DNA of 20,244 bases, from positions 1 to 20,244 of IMG/VR virus record IMGVR_UViG_3300037585_001110; one strand, given 5' to 3'. The position numbers and the translations under genes were made by a program. How positions within the stretch are numbered: position 1 is the first letter of the stretch; each line of letters starts with the position of its first letter. Below are positions 1 through 9,495 of the stretch, one piece after another. The DNA is from a virus. A model generated the notes under the pieces. The model was given only the letters and a program-made list of their open reading frames with translations, was not told where the DNA came from and did no database searches.

Positions 1-623
1 TTACCTTGAGACATAAGTCCACCAGTAACTTGCATACCACCTTTTAAGGTGTCACCTATGCCTTCTGTCATCTGTTGTTGAGCCGCTGCTCTAGCTTCTC
101 TAGCGGCGTTCATTTCCTGCACCGACATACCCATGAGAGTTTCAATCTTACCTTGTTGAGCTTGTCTACTAATAAGTTCACCCTCTCGTTCAAGACCTTG
201 TATTCTAGATGCTTCAGCCGCTCTAGCTTGTTGATTAAGTTGTTCTTGCTTGGCAATATCCGCAGACGAAGCCTGCGCGTCTAACGATGCTTGATTAGCC
301 ATAGTTTGGGCAAGGGCTGCTATACCGGATCCACCCGCTGAACCACGCATCTGCGTCATGATGTTAGCTTGCGACTGCATCTGTTGTTGCTTTTGGAATT
401 CCGAAGCTTGCTGGTTGACAGTTAGATCCTCCATTACGTTTTCCATATTGAGGTATGGGTTAGATGTATCTAAGTTTTCAAACTTATTTTTCTGTTTATC
501 TAATTCTGCTTTAGCAGCTTCAGCTTCCCTTTTAGCTCTCTTAGCTTTCACGCCACCATCAATAGCTTTATACAAGCCAGTAGCTGCACTCACCACTCCC
601 GTCGCTATTGTTATAAACGCCAT
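1..623 (-). CDS. Putative internal virion (ejection) protein, partial: C-terminus beyond window
   Basis: The reading frame opens at an ATG (621-623) and stays open for 207 codons to the left edge, so the stop and C-terminus are missing. The N-terminus (MAFITIATGVVSAATGLYKA) is a small-residue, weakly hydrophobic helix. It is followed by a Lys/Ala/Glu-rich helix (about residues 27-50), then long Ala/Gln-rich helical stretches with a Gly-rich break near residue 97 (GSAGGSGIAALAQ). A later segment has the pattern QQGKIETLMGMSVQEMNAAR. This composition and the order of elements recall gp14-like internal virion proteins of podoviruses, which leave the head with the DNA and help build the channel across the cell envelope. 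It is the last gene seen in the late operon and starts 3 bases after the cupin gene's stop. The family assignment rests on architecture only; a generic coiled-coil virion protein is the alternative. Confidence 0.6.
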   Translation of the reverse strand, partial: MAFITIATGVVSAATGLYKAIDGGVKAKRAKREAEAAKAELDKQKNKFENLDTSNPYLNMENVMEDLTVNQQASEFQKQQQMQSQANIMTQMRGSAGGSGIAALAQTMANQASLDAQASSADIAKQEQLNQQARAAEASRIQGLEREGELISRQAQQGKIETLMGMSVQEMNAAREARAAAQQQMTEGIGDTLKGGMQVTGGLMSQG

Positions 624-626
624 AGT

Positions 627-1124
627 CTATTTATTTTTAGTGTACTGTTCATATTCTTCATAACTTATAGCTACAATTTCTTTTTCTAATTTATCTAAAT
701 CTTCCGTATTACTAGGATTCTTATGTGTATTAAACCATATAGAATCTTCATGAGCATATAAAACTCTTTTAATACCTGGTGTTGATATTATAAAACAAGG
801 TGCTATATGATCTATTGTTTCATCCTCATTTACTACCGTTATTCTACCAGTAAGTAAAAAACACATGTGAAGATGTTTGTGTATAGCGCCAATAACCGCG
901 CTACCTTTTTTCATATGCATCTCCCTAATATATACACCATCCATAAAGTGGTGTTTAATAGGAATTACATCACTGTCTCTAACAATAGGCTTACTCTCTG
1001 TACCGGCAATAATATCTACTCCATTAGCTATTTCTTTTAACGTATTTTCTAAAGAAATAACTTTTGATCTGAAGTCTACAGATATTTCTGATTTAGTATT
1101 TTTTTGTAACTCGTTATCAGACAT
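627..1124 (-). CDS. Phage cupin-fold protein (165 aa), role unknown
   Basis: The N-terminal 45 residues are polar and probably helical. From about residue 50 the protein reads as a single beta-barrel of the cupin type: H58-H59, then VYIREM, then GAIHKHLHMCFLLTGRI (His 82, 84 and 86 with the following Gly 93), ITVVNEDETIDHIAPC, a Pro-Gly turn (TPGIKRVLYAHEDSIW, His 125) and a C-terminal acidic helix. The spaced His residues fit the metal-binding positions of cupin motifs 1 and 2, although the canonical Glu of motif 1 is not evident. Similar small cupin-like proteins are recurrent among tailed-phage structural genes, but their role is not established. It follows the 123-aa gene after 44 bases and precedes the internal virion gene by 3 bases, so it is probably co-expressed late. 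An enzymatic, sensing or purely structural role cannot be separated from sequence alone. Confidence 0.7.
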   Translation of the reverse strand: MSDNELQKNTKSEISVDFRSKVISLENTLKEIANGVDIIAGTESKPIVRDSDVIPIKHHFMDGVYIREMHMKKGSAVIGAIHKHLHMCFLLTGRITVVNEDETIDHIAPCFIISTPGIKRVLYAHEDSIWFNTHKNPSNTEDLDKLEKEIVAISYEEYEQYTKNK

Positions 1125-1168
1125 TAAATTTAATTATAGTATACTGATATAGTTACACTTTTTAAGCC

Positions 1169-1540
1169 TTATTTACTACTCTCAAATATGTCCATACCAA
1201 CACTGTATATTTCAGACTCAGCGGTTGAGTCGTTGACTAGCTTAGTACTTGCGAAATATCCTAGTATAGAACTTAGGTTAGCTTTGTTGTCTTTACTAAA
1301 CAATATAAACCTATTTAAACCGTTTACCTCTGTAAAGCTAAGACTGGAATCACATATAACTGTAAGTCCAGTTATCTCTCTTATTTGGCCTATCTCTGTT
1401 ATATTATCTGTTCCATCACCATCTGGATCAGTGGCAACGTTGAAACCTCCTTCCATTTCCGTGTTGACGAAATAAGCAGTATCCCCAACTTGACAAGATA
1501 CGTTTAACGGTTGTGTGAACGTGAGTGTTACTAGTGGCAT
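1169..1540 (-). CDS. Small conserved structural-type phage protein (123 aa)
   Basis: This short protein begins with a beta-strand pattern (MPLVTLTFTQPLNVSCQVGD) and the motif VGDTAYFVNTE. It has an acidic loop (DPDGDGTD, about residues 37-44), then EIGQIREITGL, and a C-terminal half with FILFSKDNKANLSSILGYFA and a terminal ESSK. I recognise this pattern, a QVGDxAY motif followed by FSKDNKANLSSxxGY and an ESSK end, from small proteins lying beside tail genes in marine phages, where it is usually annotated as structural or unknown. No signal peptide or membrane segment is visible. The gene starts 4 bases after the 702-aa gene's stop and belongs to the same transcript. A minor virion protein is the best guess; no specific function is claimed. 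Confidence 0.65.
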   Translation of the reverse strand: MPLVTLTFTQPLNVSCQVGDTAYFVNTEMEGGFNVATDPDGDGTDNITEIGQIREITGLTVICDSSLSFTEVNGLNRFILFSKDNKANLSSILGYFASTKLVNDSTAESEIYSVGMDIFESSK

Positions 1541-1544
1541 ATTA

Positions 1545-3653
1545 TTACGGGCTAGATTGAGTTATTATTGTATCAATGTTTAGAAGTATATCACTTGTCG
1601 TTGTCACGGTTTCAGCTAATAAATACCCTTGTATAGTAGCGGTGCCGCTTACAGAATACTGTATATCTAATGGTCTAATACCACTTTGAATGGTCACCGT
1701 ATCAGATGACGTAAAGCTCAAGGTGTCACCGCCGGAAAGCGTTTGGGCCGTGGCAACGGTTATACTTCTACCGGCGGGATTCACGGCTGTTATAGTTGTA
1801 AATTTTACGCCATCGCTATCCACTTCACCGGTTATACCAGGTCCAGTGACTTTCATTCCGACTTGCAAATTAGAACTATAACCAAGAAGTATAGTAGCTG
1901 AGTTGCTAACATTTCCTACAACGTCTTTGTCTACTGTCCCGGTTCCAGCGCCAGATACGATATCAATAGCACTTGGGTCGCCTCCGGTAGCAGATAAACT
2001 ACCGGAAGATGCTGTGGCCGTGATCTGAAAAGAAATTAAATTTGCATCGTTTTTTACAAACATTAAATCCGTATTGTCTGGTATAGCAGCAGCTGCGCTA
2101 AGAGTTAGAATGTTTTTGTATAAACTTTTAACAGTAGTATTGTGTGCTATTATAGACGCACCAGTTGAATTGCGTACATACATAATCATACCGGGTTCTA
2201 TATTAGTTGGTACCGGTGTTTTTAATAGCACTCTAACGCTAGAGCTGTCTCCATTACCACCTTCTGCGTGTATAACTCCTGAAGGTAAGTGTATATAGTT
2301 ACTACCAGTATATGGTTTTGGTCTGTGAAATATATGTGTTGAAGCAGCGAGAGCAAATGACACATAATTAGAATTAGTACTGTATGGTTTTATTGTAACT
2401 GTATTCAATCCGTATTGCGTTATGATAGCTTCACCGTCCTCATTTGGGACATCAGCGTGCAGTGAAGATGTTCCAGTGGCTGTTAACACAATGTCATATC
2501 TAGTGTTTACTAAAATATCGGGAAATTTCACAAAGTGAGTGGTTATACCATTTGAACCTATAACCGCGGATTCAGAATACGGGGCCGCTTGAAACTCCGT
2601 TGAAGTAAAGTTATAGTTTGGTGTAGTCGAAGCTGGGATAATACTATCTGTAGATTCTTTTTTCTGAAGTCGTATATCATAAGTAGCACCAACAGAACCT
2701 CTAACTGATATAGCTTCAGAACCACCTGTAAATGGAACTGACGGGCTGTATGCTATACTTCTAACTTGATCATCTGTTACGCCTTGGGTTTCTTTTATCT
2801 CATAATTTATAAAAGCTTGATGACCTATTTCGCAAAACTTAGTAAATGTACTTTGCGGATCTGGGTTTAAAGACGGATTAAGAGGCGGCGTGTATGATAT
2901 ATAAACAGTGAAAGAGGTTACCAGATTACTTGTGTACGTGTATTCTATTTCGCTAGAATAGTAATTACTATAATCATACCCTTGATTAGTTAACCCCTCA
3001 AAACTTGCCGTTACACCAACATAGTTATTTGCAGTAGCATCAGTTACAGCAAATGTTATTTCAGCAATAACAGTTGTAGCACCTTCATTTATGTTTCCAC
3101 TGTGAACACAATTTGGTTGAGTTGACACATCACCTGGAGTAATAGTCTCACTTATATTAGACAAGTCTGCTACAGTTACCGTTTGGACAGAACTGTAAGG
3201 CCATAGCGTTTTGAGACAGACTATTCTTTCTATAACATCTGTAGTAGGTCCTGGAACCTCGGTGTCTGGATCTATAATATCAGGTAGATCCGGCCTGTCA
3301 TCTATGTCTATATATATGGTATCATTAGCGGGCCATGTCTCTACACTAGCTGGAATAGCTGGCATAGCGTTGAGATACACCTTCGCGTTTACCGTGTTGG
3401 TTGGTTGACCAGCTATACCATTATTTGAAAACACGACCTTCTCAACTTCAGCGTCGACATTACCTCCCTCAAATATGTATTCACCAGCGGTGCCGCTAGT
3501 CACCTCCGTTGCTCCACTTATAATAAGATTCGCAGCTGATATAGCGTAACCGTAATTAGGGCTTATAGTTAAGTTAACGAACTGCCCTGAAGTTTCAAAA
3601 ACTGAAGGGATTGCCGTGATCGTGTTGTTCTGTGTTACTGTCCAGTTTGCCAT
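1545..3653 (-). CDS. Large beta-rich tail/appendage protein (702 aa), probable tail fibre or spike component
   Basis: The protein is rich in Thr, Ser, Val, Gly and Asn with almost no long helix, as expected of an extended beta-sandwich or fibre protein. The N-terminal ~110 residues look like an Ig-like or attachment module. A Pro/Asp-rich linker (RPDLPDIIDPDTEVPGP, about 118-134) separates it from the rest. The C-terminal third contains two similar units, about residues 478-534 and 588-650. Each has a GM motif (EPGMIMYV and QVGMKV), a loop, a strand pair (ILTLSAA and SITVATA) and a closing strand ending in F (TDLMFVKN and DTLSFTSS). It starts one base after the stop of the giant tail protein. 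Its position after the neck and tail genes suggests an exposed tail or receptor-binding part. No enzymatic motif (glycosidase, peptidase, intramolecular chaperone) is visible. A head-decorating fibre is the alternative. Confidence 0.6.
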   Translation of the reverse strand: MANWTVTQNNTITAIPSVFETSGQFVNLTISPNYGYAISAANLIISGATEVTSGTAGEYIFEGGNVDAEVEKVVFSNNGIAGQPTNTVNAKVYLNAMPAIPASVETWPANDTIYIDIDDRPDLPDIIDPDTEVPGPTTDVIERIVCLKTLWPYSSVQTVTVADLSNISETITPGDVSTQPNCVHSGNINEGATTVIAEITFAVTDATANNYVGVTASFEGLTNQGYDYSNYYSSEIEYTYTSNLVTSFTVYISYTPPLNPSLNPDPQSTFTKFCEIGHQAFINYEIKETQGVTDDQVRSIAYSPSVPFTGGSEAISVRGSVGATYDIRLQKKESTDSIIPASTTPNYNFTSTEFQAAPYSESAVIGSNGITTHFVKFPDILVNTRYDIVLTATGTSSLHADVPNEDGEAIITQYGLNTVTIKPYSTNSNYVSFALAASTHIFHRPKPYTGSNYIHLPSGVIHAEGGNGDSSSVRVLLKTPVPTNIEPGMIMYVRNSTGASIIAHNTTVKSLYKNILTLSAAAAIPDNTDLMFVKNDANLISFQITATASSGSLSATGGDPSAIDIVSGAGTGTVDKDVVGNVSNSATILLGYSSNLQVGMKVTGPGITGEVDSDGVKFTTITAVNPAGRSITVATAQTLSGGDTLSFTSSDTVTIQSGIRPLDIQYSVSGTATIQGYLLAETVTTTSDILLNIDTIITQSSP

Positions 3654-3654
3654 A

Positions 3655-6600
3655 TTAATCAGGTGTTGAATCCCATATTGTTGAACCGCCTTCGTTTCCA
3701 GTGTATGTTGTGCTAACGTTGTTCTCCACAGTCATAGTTATAGCTGTTGGATTATCATCAGATGATCCCGCCATAGTCATTGTAGCCATACCTATACCTT
3801 GAACGGAAAATTCTTTCTCATCTAAATTCGTAAGCGCTGTAGTATCTCCTGTTGGATAAGTAAACCATTTACCTTCCTTATTCTTGAATTCTAAATTTCC
3901 ACATGACTGCAAGTTGGTTGTAACGTTATCTACATACCAACCATTAACAGCATTCAAGTTAAAATACTCGTCGTCAGTTACAGATTGAGTAGTTACTCCA
4001 TCGTTTGTGGAAGATGCACCAGTTAACCAATAGTCTGCGCTAACTGTATCCCATTCGGTGATTTTAGCTTGAGAACCTTCGTAGTTTAATAAATTAAAAC
4101 TTTTCACGGCACCAGGGTTATCATTGAACAATAGAGTTATATCCGATTGATATTGCGTACCGTAGAAGTTATTTCTGGTAGTGTTTGTATGGTGTTTCCA
4201 TATCTGCCCATTATAAAACGTATAGAAATGATTGTTAAGACTTACACCTGTTTCTGGTATAAAAGACTTAAAGCACGCCCATCCTTTAGCTGGTCTTGAG
4301 TACGTTACCGTAAGTGACTCTGTGGGTTCTATTTGATGATTAAACCAACCTAAATATTTTTTCTTTATAGTTAAATTATACTCGTCTTTACGCTCATCAT
4401 ACATACCTATACTCTGCCATACCTCAGGCGTGAAAGTGTCCGCAAAATAATCTGCCATACCTTTGTCTGATATCGATACTATACCCTCGCTAGATAAAGA
4501 ACATACAGCCCCTCTAGCCGCATCTGAGAAGTACACGTGATATGGTGTAAACGCTACAGATTCTGGATTTGTTGAAACGCCAAATTCTCCTTGATATGGG
4601 GTTGCGTCACCAACTACCGCGTTACTTGCTATAAGTTGAGGATTACCAGCGGCACTATACAACGCGTCTTTATTTGTTACGGCGCGTAAAATTCGATCTT
4701 CACAGAACATAATAAGCTGAGTCTCTCTATTAAGTAGTTTTTGTATACTACCGTGTACTGGATTAAGATCTTTTGTTATAGATTCAGCTGCTATAAATTG
4801 ATTTGTCTCGTTAATCCCTGAATTAGAATTGTATATACCGGACCATATAATACCATGCTTACGTCTTTCTTCTTTAACTTGCTCGGCTAATACGGTTGAG
4901 GCTTTAACACCGTTATCCATTTGAGGTGCATTGTAGTCGTCTCTAATTCTATCGGACTCTACGCCATTCCCAAACGTCCAACAGTTATTCCAATCTAAAA
5001 TATGTGTTTGTCTAAATAACTTATGATTTTGAGCCATAGTACCTACTGTGCCGGCGATACGAATTAACGTTGAACTAGAGGTCTCTGCTACTTTAGCTGT
5101 GAAATCATAATATTTTCTTTTTGAAAAAGTAATCTCTGTACCAGCCGCTATACTCGAGGTTAAAGCAGGAGTTACAATATACCTTGCTCCAATCGCCATT
5201 AGGAACTCGCCCATTCCCCAGTTATCAGTAGCCACGCCGGTCACTGTGTGGGTTGTACCGTCATTTACAAATGTTGTACCGTTAGGTACATACTCTTCTT
5301 TTGTGTCTTCTGTTAAAGTAAGAGGTATAAGCCCGCTAGCTTGATAGTAAATATCTATATCTACACTTTCTTTTGGAACAGTCTCCCATATAGCAGGGTT
5401 GTTTGTAAAGTCACTGTGACCTGTAAGGCGAGTGTAAGGAACCATAAGTTCTATTACGTCTTGACCTTTGAAATCATGGCGTAAAGCACGTCTAAATCTA
5501 TTATCGTCTTTATCATTAACCGCCCATGGGTTTGTACCTCTTGTAGGATCATAACCGCTAGGTCCACTACCTATAGGCGGGTCTACCATTATAGTCCATC
5601 TTTGACGTATTTGCCAACCTCTGAATTTATCTTTGTCTGCAGAAGGAGTAAAGTCAAGGTCTGGTGACCAGTTAGTGTTTCTAATGCCAAAAGCCCCGGT
5701 ATGTATATTCGCAAACGATTCCCAGTAGTTATCATTATTATACCCATGTGTATGACCCGCAAAACTCTGTACCGTATATACCGTTTCGTCTGGATCTCTT
5801 TGAAACCTAAACTTAGCGCCTGGTGTAACTAAATCGCGCATAAATTGAGCGGCTTCTTTTCTTCTATCTCCGTCGCAGTTTTCTAATAGATGCGGGAATC
5901 CACCGGCATCTACTCCACTGTTCCAATTTCCGCCAGTGTAGCTCGGGCTAAATCCAGACCAAGATATATCCATACACCGTCCACCATTCCATACACCTCT
6001 ACTTGGCTGGCCATTATGCAACTTCATGCTGCTGTTACCCGTTTGATCATCTTGACTATACCCACCGATAGCAGGTGATCCTTCTGGTCTATCCGCTGGA
6101 TGACCTCCCGGACCAGTCATTCCAGGTAAGTTGTTTTGGTTTAAAGCAGACCAATCCCCCGTAGCTGGGTGAATACCCCCATTAAAAGTATTTCCAGGTC
6201 TATCCTTACGGTCTAGAACGTAACCAGAGTCACCTTTCTTACTAGTTAAAGAGAACGACGTGGCGCCATCTATAAAAAAGCACTCTTTCTCTTGAACACC
6301 CTCCCAGAAATCTCTTGAGTCATTGATGCAATTTAAAGCATTAACAGGCTTTTTAAATCTAAAACACTTTAAATTAAACACATTGTTAGTAGAGCTTGCA
6401 TCACCACCATCCGCCCACCAAAAAGCATCTTCACTAGCGAAGTCTACGTCACCAGCTGATATACTTCCACTAGCCCCGTAATTATCTTCAAACCATGGGT
6501 AGTTATACTCCGTTGGGTGTCTACCAGCATCTTCCGCAGCAACAGGATCTGCTGAGTTATCTCCGATTTTATGCCAACTGTCTGCATTAGTAGATCCAGC

Positions 6601-9492
6601 GGGTCTACATATTGCGTTAATAGGAGTTTCTTGACCAATAGCTTGGTTTGCGTAACCACCGTTATGTATGTAACGCAATCCCTCAGATCTATCTATAACT
6701 AACTCTTCATCTTGATTTTGGAGATTAGCAACTAACAGTGCATCTCTAAATATTTTACAGAAAAATCTACCATCAAATTCTGGTTTATTTTTTACTTCTC
6801 CTGAAAATAAAGAGAGAGTTACCCCATCTACTCTACCTGCCCACGTATCGTTAGTAGAGACAAACAGCGCGTCTTCTTTAAATTTAGTCGCAACGTTTAT
6901 CGTCCAAAAATCATCTCCACTAATTACATTTGTAACACTATATTCAAATGACGAATTATTACCTTGAGCTAATCTTAATGTTAAAGAATCAAAATTATTA
7001 AGAGCATCCACATCATCACCAAAAGTGCTTGTAAAAACATCCGCTTGAACCGTGATAAAAGTGGTGTCTTGTAGTGGATATCCCTCTGTTTGATTACCAA
7101 GTTTGTCATTACCTGTGTTTAAAACAGTTCCAAGGATTTGCCTCTCTGTTTTTATATAATCAGGAGCTTCACCTTCTATAGCTAGTATTTTATATCTAGC
7201 CTTTGCGCGTACAGCTTGCTCAGTTCCGTGAGACTGCTTGAGTTCTAAAAAGGTTTCTTCATCCACCTTATTTCTATCAGATGAAGGGAATGATATCCAT
7301 ATATTTCCATCATGAGCGTCGTACCACCTATCCATAGCTAGGGTGTAATACTCAACAGAGGTTTCTTTTATATACCAAGTGTAGTATTTAGCCCATGCAG
7401 GTACTTCAGTACCCATCCCAAGCTTAGCGCTTATCCTATTTCTTTTATCACAAACACTTTTACCAACGGTTATTGTAGCTCCCTCACTTGTAAGCACTGG
7501 AGTTTCTCTACCATATTTGTCGCTATACACAACACCCACTTGATATGTTCGTTGGGTTTTAACTGATGGTACCGCGAACCCAGCGTCTATACCACTAACA
7601 GAATCAGACTCTAAACTTACCTGTATAATAGGATCTTTAAATATAGTTCTATTCTGTAAATAATTTCCGTATATTAATCTATTAGCGCTAATCTCTTGAG
7701 CTAGCGCTTGCCTTGGTACGTTATCATATGGTCTTAGTAGTTGATTTGACGCGACCACTGCATGAATCATATCTGTTGTAACCTTATATTCCCCTCTTTT
7801 ACCACCATCACCATCAATTAAATCCGGCCATGCAGGATCATTGTCTGTCCTCTTGAGAGTTTTTACTGTGTATACAGTTGGGTTGTTAGTTTCCTTATAT
7901 AATAAATCTATTTCAATTACATCATCAGGTATAACATACTCGTCATAGTGATAGTACTTAAGTTTAAGACTTTTAAGAGCATTAACCATTCCAAGGTTAT
8001 AACCATGCTTTGGATGGAACTCATATTCACTAGGTAGAAATGCCACTTGAGACCATGGTGCAAAAGAAGAATACTCTCCATCTATATATTTATACCTATA
8101 AGAAAACCTAGGGAATTTAAACTCAAATAAGGAATCTTTGTCTTCTAATCTTACTCTCCATCCTATAGATGTGTCTTCTAAACTAGCTGCTAAAGATAAT
8201 ATTTTAAGTGAAAACCCGGTGCTAGAGATACCGTTAGAATTTGTGACATCGGATGCCACTACCTCCACCCTTATATCGTAATCTTCATATATACCTACGT
8301 CAACTTGAGGGTCTTCTTCAGATAATATAAGTACATCGGTTTCTCTAAAATCAACAGCTTCATTAAACGTAACCCCTGTTATAGTATCTCCGACGTTATA
8401 TGCGAATAGATTAAAATCCCATGTTGTACTAACATTTGTAGCTATACCTGCCGCTGTCTGTCTTTCATCTGAAGTCCTAGACATTGAGAGTTCAAGCGGT
8501 TGAGTTGGAGCCTTTTTAATAACCGTTATGTGGCTTTCATCCACCCATACTGCTCTTTTATTATCTGGAAAAGTAGCAATATCATATGATACATCTTCAA
8601 GAGACCCGACCGTTGGTTTATCTTTAGTAAGTCTAGTGTGGAATAAATCTGTATCACCAGTAAATGTATTAGATGTATCTGCGGTAGGTACACTCGCGTA
8701 AGCTACAACACCCGCGCCTGACAGATGTTCCGTACCACCGGTACCTGCTATAGATCTAGGTATATTTATTTTTTTAGGTTCAAATAGATTATCAGTCCAA
8801 AATAAAAAGTCATCAAGAACATTAACACCTGTTATAAGGTTATTTTTCTTAAAGTTCAAAACTCTTGGAGCGCTGAATACAAGTTCTACACCATTCGTAA
8901 CCGTCATGTATTCACTTAGAACAACTTTCCATCCACCATCATAGTAAATATCTCTCACGAAAATAGTGTCGTTTTCGTCATATGAGCTATTAGTAACAAT
9001 CATACCACGTCTAATACCAGTTCTATTAACTGTCGTAGAAGGTGAGGATGAAGGATCTACTACGTAGCTAAGAGTCTGCCCTGTTGCTGATGCTCCATTA
9101 TAAGTCGTAGACACTTTGTATATATCTACGAAGACGTACCTGTGCCTTTCTGTTACTGTGTTATATTCTACTATGTAGTCTTTTTGTATCGCAGGAGATC
9201 CACTTGCGTTATTCAAATCACCAGCTGAAACAAAATAGTATATCTTATCTTTAGCAGCAGATGCAATAGAACCTACCACTGTAGCTGTCGTAGGTATATT
9301 ATATTCGCTACCAGTAAACATGGTGTTACGTATGGTGTTACCCATTAACACCTGGGCTGCGCCTACGTTAGAACCTTCTGATGTAGCTATCTCTATATTC
9401 GTCGCGTCTCTATAATCACCAGATGGAACAACTCTCTCATCGAGATCTTTATTCATCTTAGCGTTAGAGAACGTTCGTTTTAACTCTGCCAT
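3655..9492 (-). CDS. Giant tail protein (1945 aa), P22 gp10-like tail stabilisation / crAss-like muzzle family
   Basis: The N-terminus contains AKMNKDLDERVVPSGDYRDATNIEI, split here as MNKDLDERVV and DYRDATNIEI. This fits the pattern with which crAss-like tail stabilisation (muzzle) proteins begin. Other family-like motifs are NRLIYGNYLQNRTI near residue 600, YSDKYGRETPVL near 657, and a C-terminal propeller-like segment with EDRILRAVTNKDALY (about 1597), VYFSDAARGAVCSLS (about 1654) and ISDKGMADYF (about 1679). These proteins cap the neck and form or seal the distal short tail, controlling DNA exit. The length far exceeds P22 gp10 (472 aa). Part of the excess is a Gly/Asn/Asp/Pro-rich region at about 1096-1311, unlike the flanks. 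It starts 3 bases after the second ring gene. The ATG is chosen because the conserved N-terminal motif begins only about 10 residues later. The family call is solid in pattern; the exact position in the virion is inferred. Confidence 0.75.
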   Translation of the reverse strand: MAELKRTFSNAKMNKDLDERVVPSGDYRDATNIEIATSEGSNVGAAQVLMGNTIRNTMFTGSEYNIPTTATVVGSIASAAKDKIYYFVSAGDLNNASGSPAIQKDYIVEYNTVTERHRYVFVDIYKVSTTYNGASATGQTLSYVVDPSSSPSTTVNRTGIRRGMIVTNSSYDENDTIFVRDIYYDGGWKVVLSEYMTVTNGVELVFSAPRVLNFKKNNLITGVNVLDDFLFWTDNLFEPKKINIPRSIAGTGGTEHLSGAGVVAYASVPTADTSNTFTGDTDLFHTRLTKDKPTVGSLEDVSYDIATFPDNKRAVWVDESHITVIKKAPTQPLELSMSRTSDERQTAAGIATNVSTTWDFNLFAYNVGDTITGVTFNEAVDFRETDVLILSEEDPQVDVGIYEDYDIRVEVVASDVTNSNGISSTGFSLKILSLAASLEDTSIGWRVRLEDKDSLFEFKFPRFSYRYKYIDGEYSSFAPWSQVAFLPSEYEFHPKHGYNLGMVNALKSLKLKYYHYDEYVIPDDVIEIDLLYKETNNPTVYTVKTLKRTDNDPAWPDLIDGDGGKRGEYKVTTDMIHAVVASNQLLRPYDNVPRQALAQEISANRLIYGNYLQNRTIFKDPIIQVSLESDSVSGIDAGFAVPSVKTQRTYQVGVVYSDKYGRETPVLTSEGATITVGKSVCDKRNRISAKLGMGTEVPAWAKYYTWYIKETSVEYYTLAMDRWYDAHDGNIWISFPSSDRNKVDEETFLELKQSHGTEQAVRAKARYKILAIEGEAPDYIKTERQILGTVLNTGNDKLGNQTEGYPLQDTTFITVQADVFTSTFGDDVDALNNFDSLTLRLAQGNNSSFEYSVTNVISGDDFWTINVATKFKEDALFVSTNDTWAGRVDGVTLSLFSGEVKNKPEFDGRFFCKIFRDALLVANLQNQDEELVIDRSEGLRYIHNGGYANQAIGQETPINAICRPAGSTNADSWHKIGDNSADPVAAEDAGRHPTEYNYPWFEDNYGASGSISAGDVDFASEDAFWWADGGDASSTNNVFNLKCFRFKKPVNALNCINDSRDFWEGVQEKECFFIDGATSFSLTSKKGDSGYVLDRKDRPGNTFNGGIHPATGDWSALNQNNLPGMTGPGGHPADRPEGSPAIGGYSQDDQTGNSSMKLHNGQPSRGVWNGGRCMDISWSGFSPSYTGGNWNSGVDAGGFPHLLENCDGDRRKEAAQFMRDLVTPGAKFRFQRDPDETVYTVQSFAGHTHGYNNDNYWESFANIHTGAFGIRNTNWSPDLDFTPSADKDKFRGWQIRQRWTIMVDPPIGSGPSGYDPTRGTNPWAVNDKDDNRFRRALRHDFKGQDVIELMVPYTRLTGHSDFTNNPAIWETVPKESVDIDIYYQASGLIPLTLTEDTKEEYVPNGTTFVNDGTTHTVTGVATDNWGMGEFLMAIGARYIVTPALTSSIAAGTEITFSKRKYYDFTAKVAETSSSTLIRIAGTVGTMAQNHKLFRQTHILDWNNCWTFGNGVESDRIRDDYNAPQMDNGVKASTVLAEQVKEERRKHGIIWSGIYNSNSGINETNQFIAAESITKDLNPVHGSIQKLLNRETQLIMFCEDRILRAVTNKDALYSAAGNPQLIASNAVVGDATPYQGEFGVSTNPESVAFTPYHVYFSDAARGAVCSLSSEGIVSISDKGMADYFADTFTPEVWQSIGMYDERKDEYNLTIKKKYLGWFNHQIEPTESLTVTYSRPAKGWACFKSFIPETGVSLNNHFYTFYNGQIWKHHTNTTRNNFYGTQYQSDITLLFNDNPGAVKSFNLLNYEGSQAKITEWDTVSADYWLTGASSTNDGVTTQSVTDDEYFNLNAVNGWYVDNVTTNLQSCGNLEFKNKEGKWFTYPTGDTTALTNLDEKEFSVQGIGMATMTMAGSSDDNPTAITMTVENNVSTTYTGNEGGSTIWDSTPD

Positions 9493-9495
9493 ACG

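Noticed and set aside
1133-1138. TATAAT on the minus strand before the cupin gene as a promoter
   Set aside because: It is only 9 bases from the ATG, no good -35 or Bacteroidota-type upstream element is placed correctly, and such words are expected by chance in AT-rich gaps.
6444-6659. Minus-strand open frame of 71 codons within the giant tail gene
   Set aside because: It lies out of frame wholly inside a long conserved gene and has no recognisable start context or domain.
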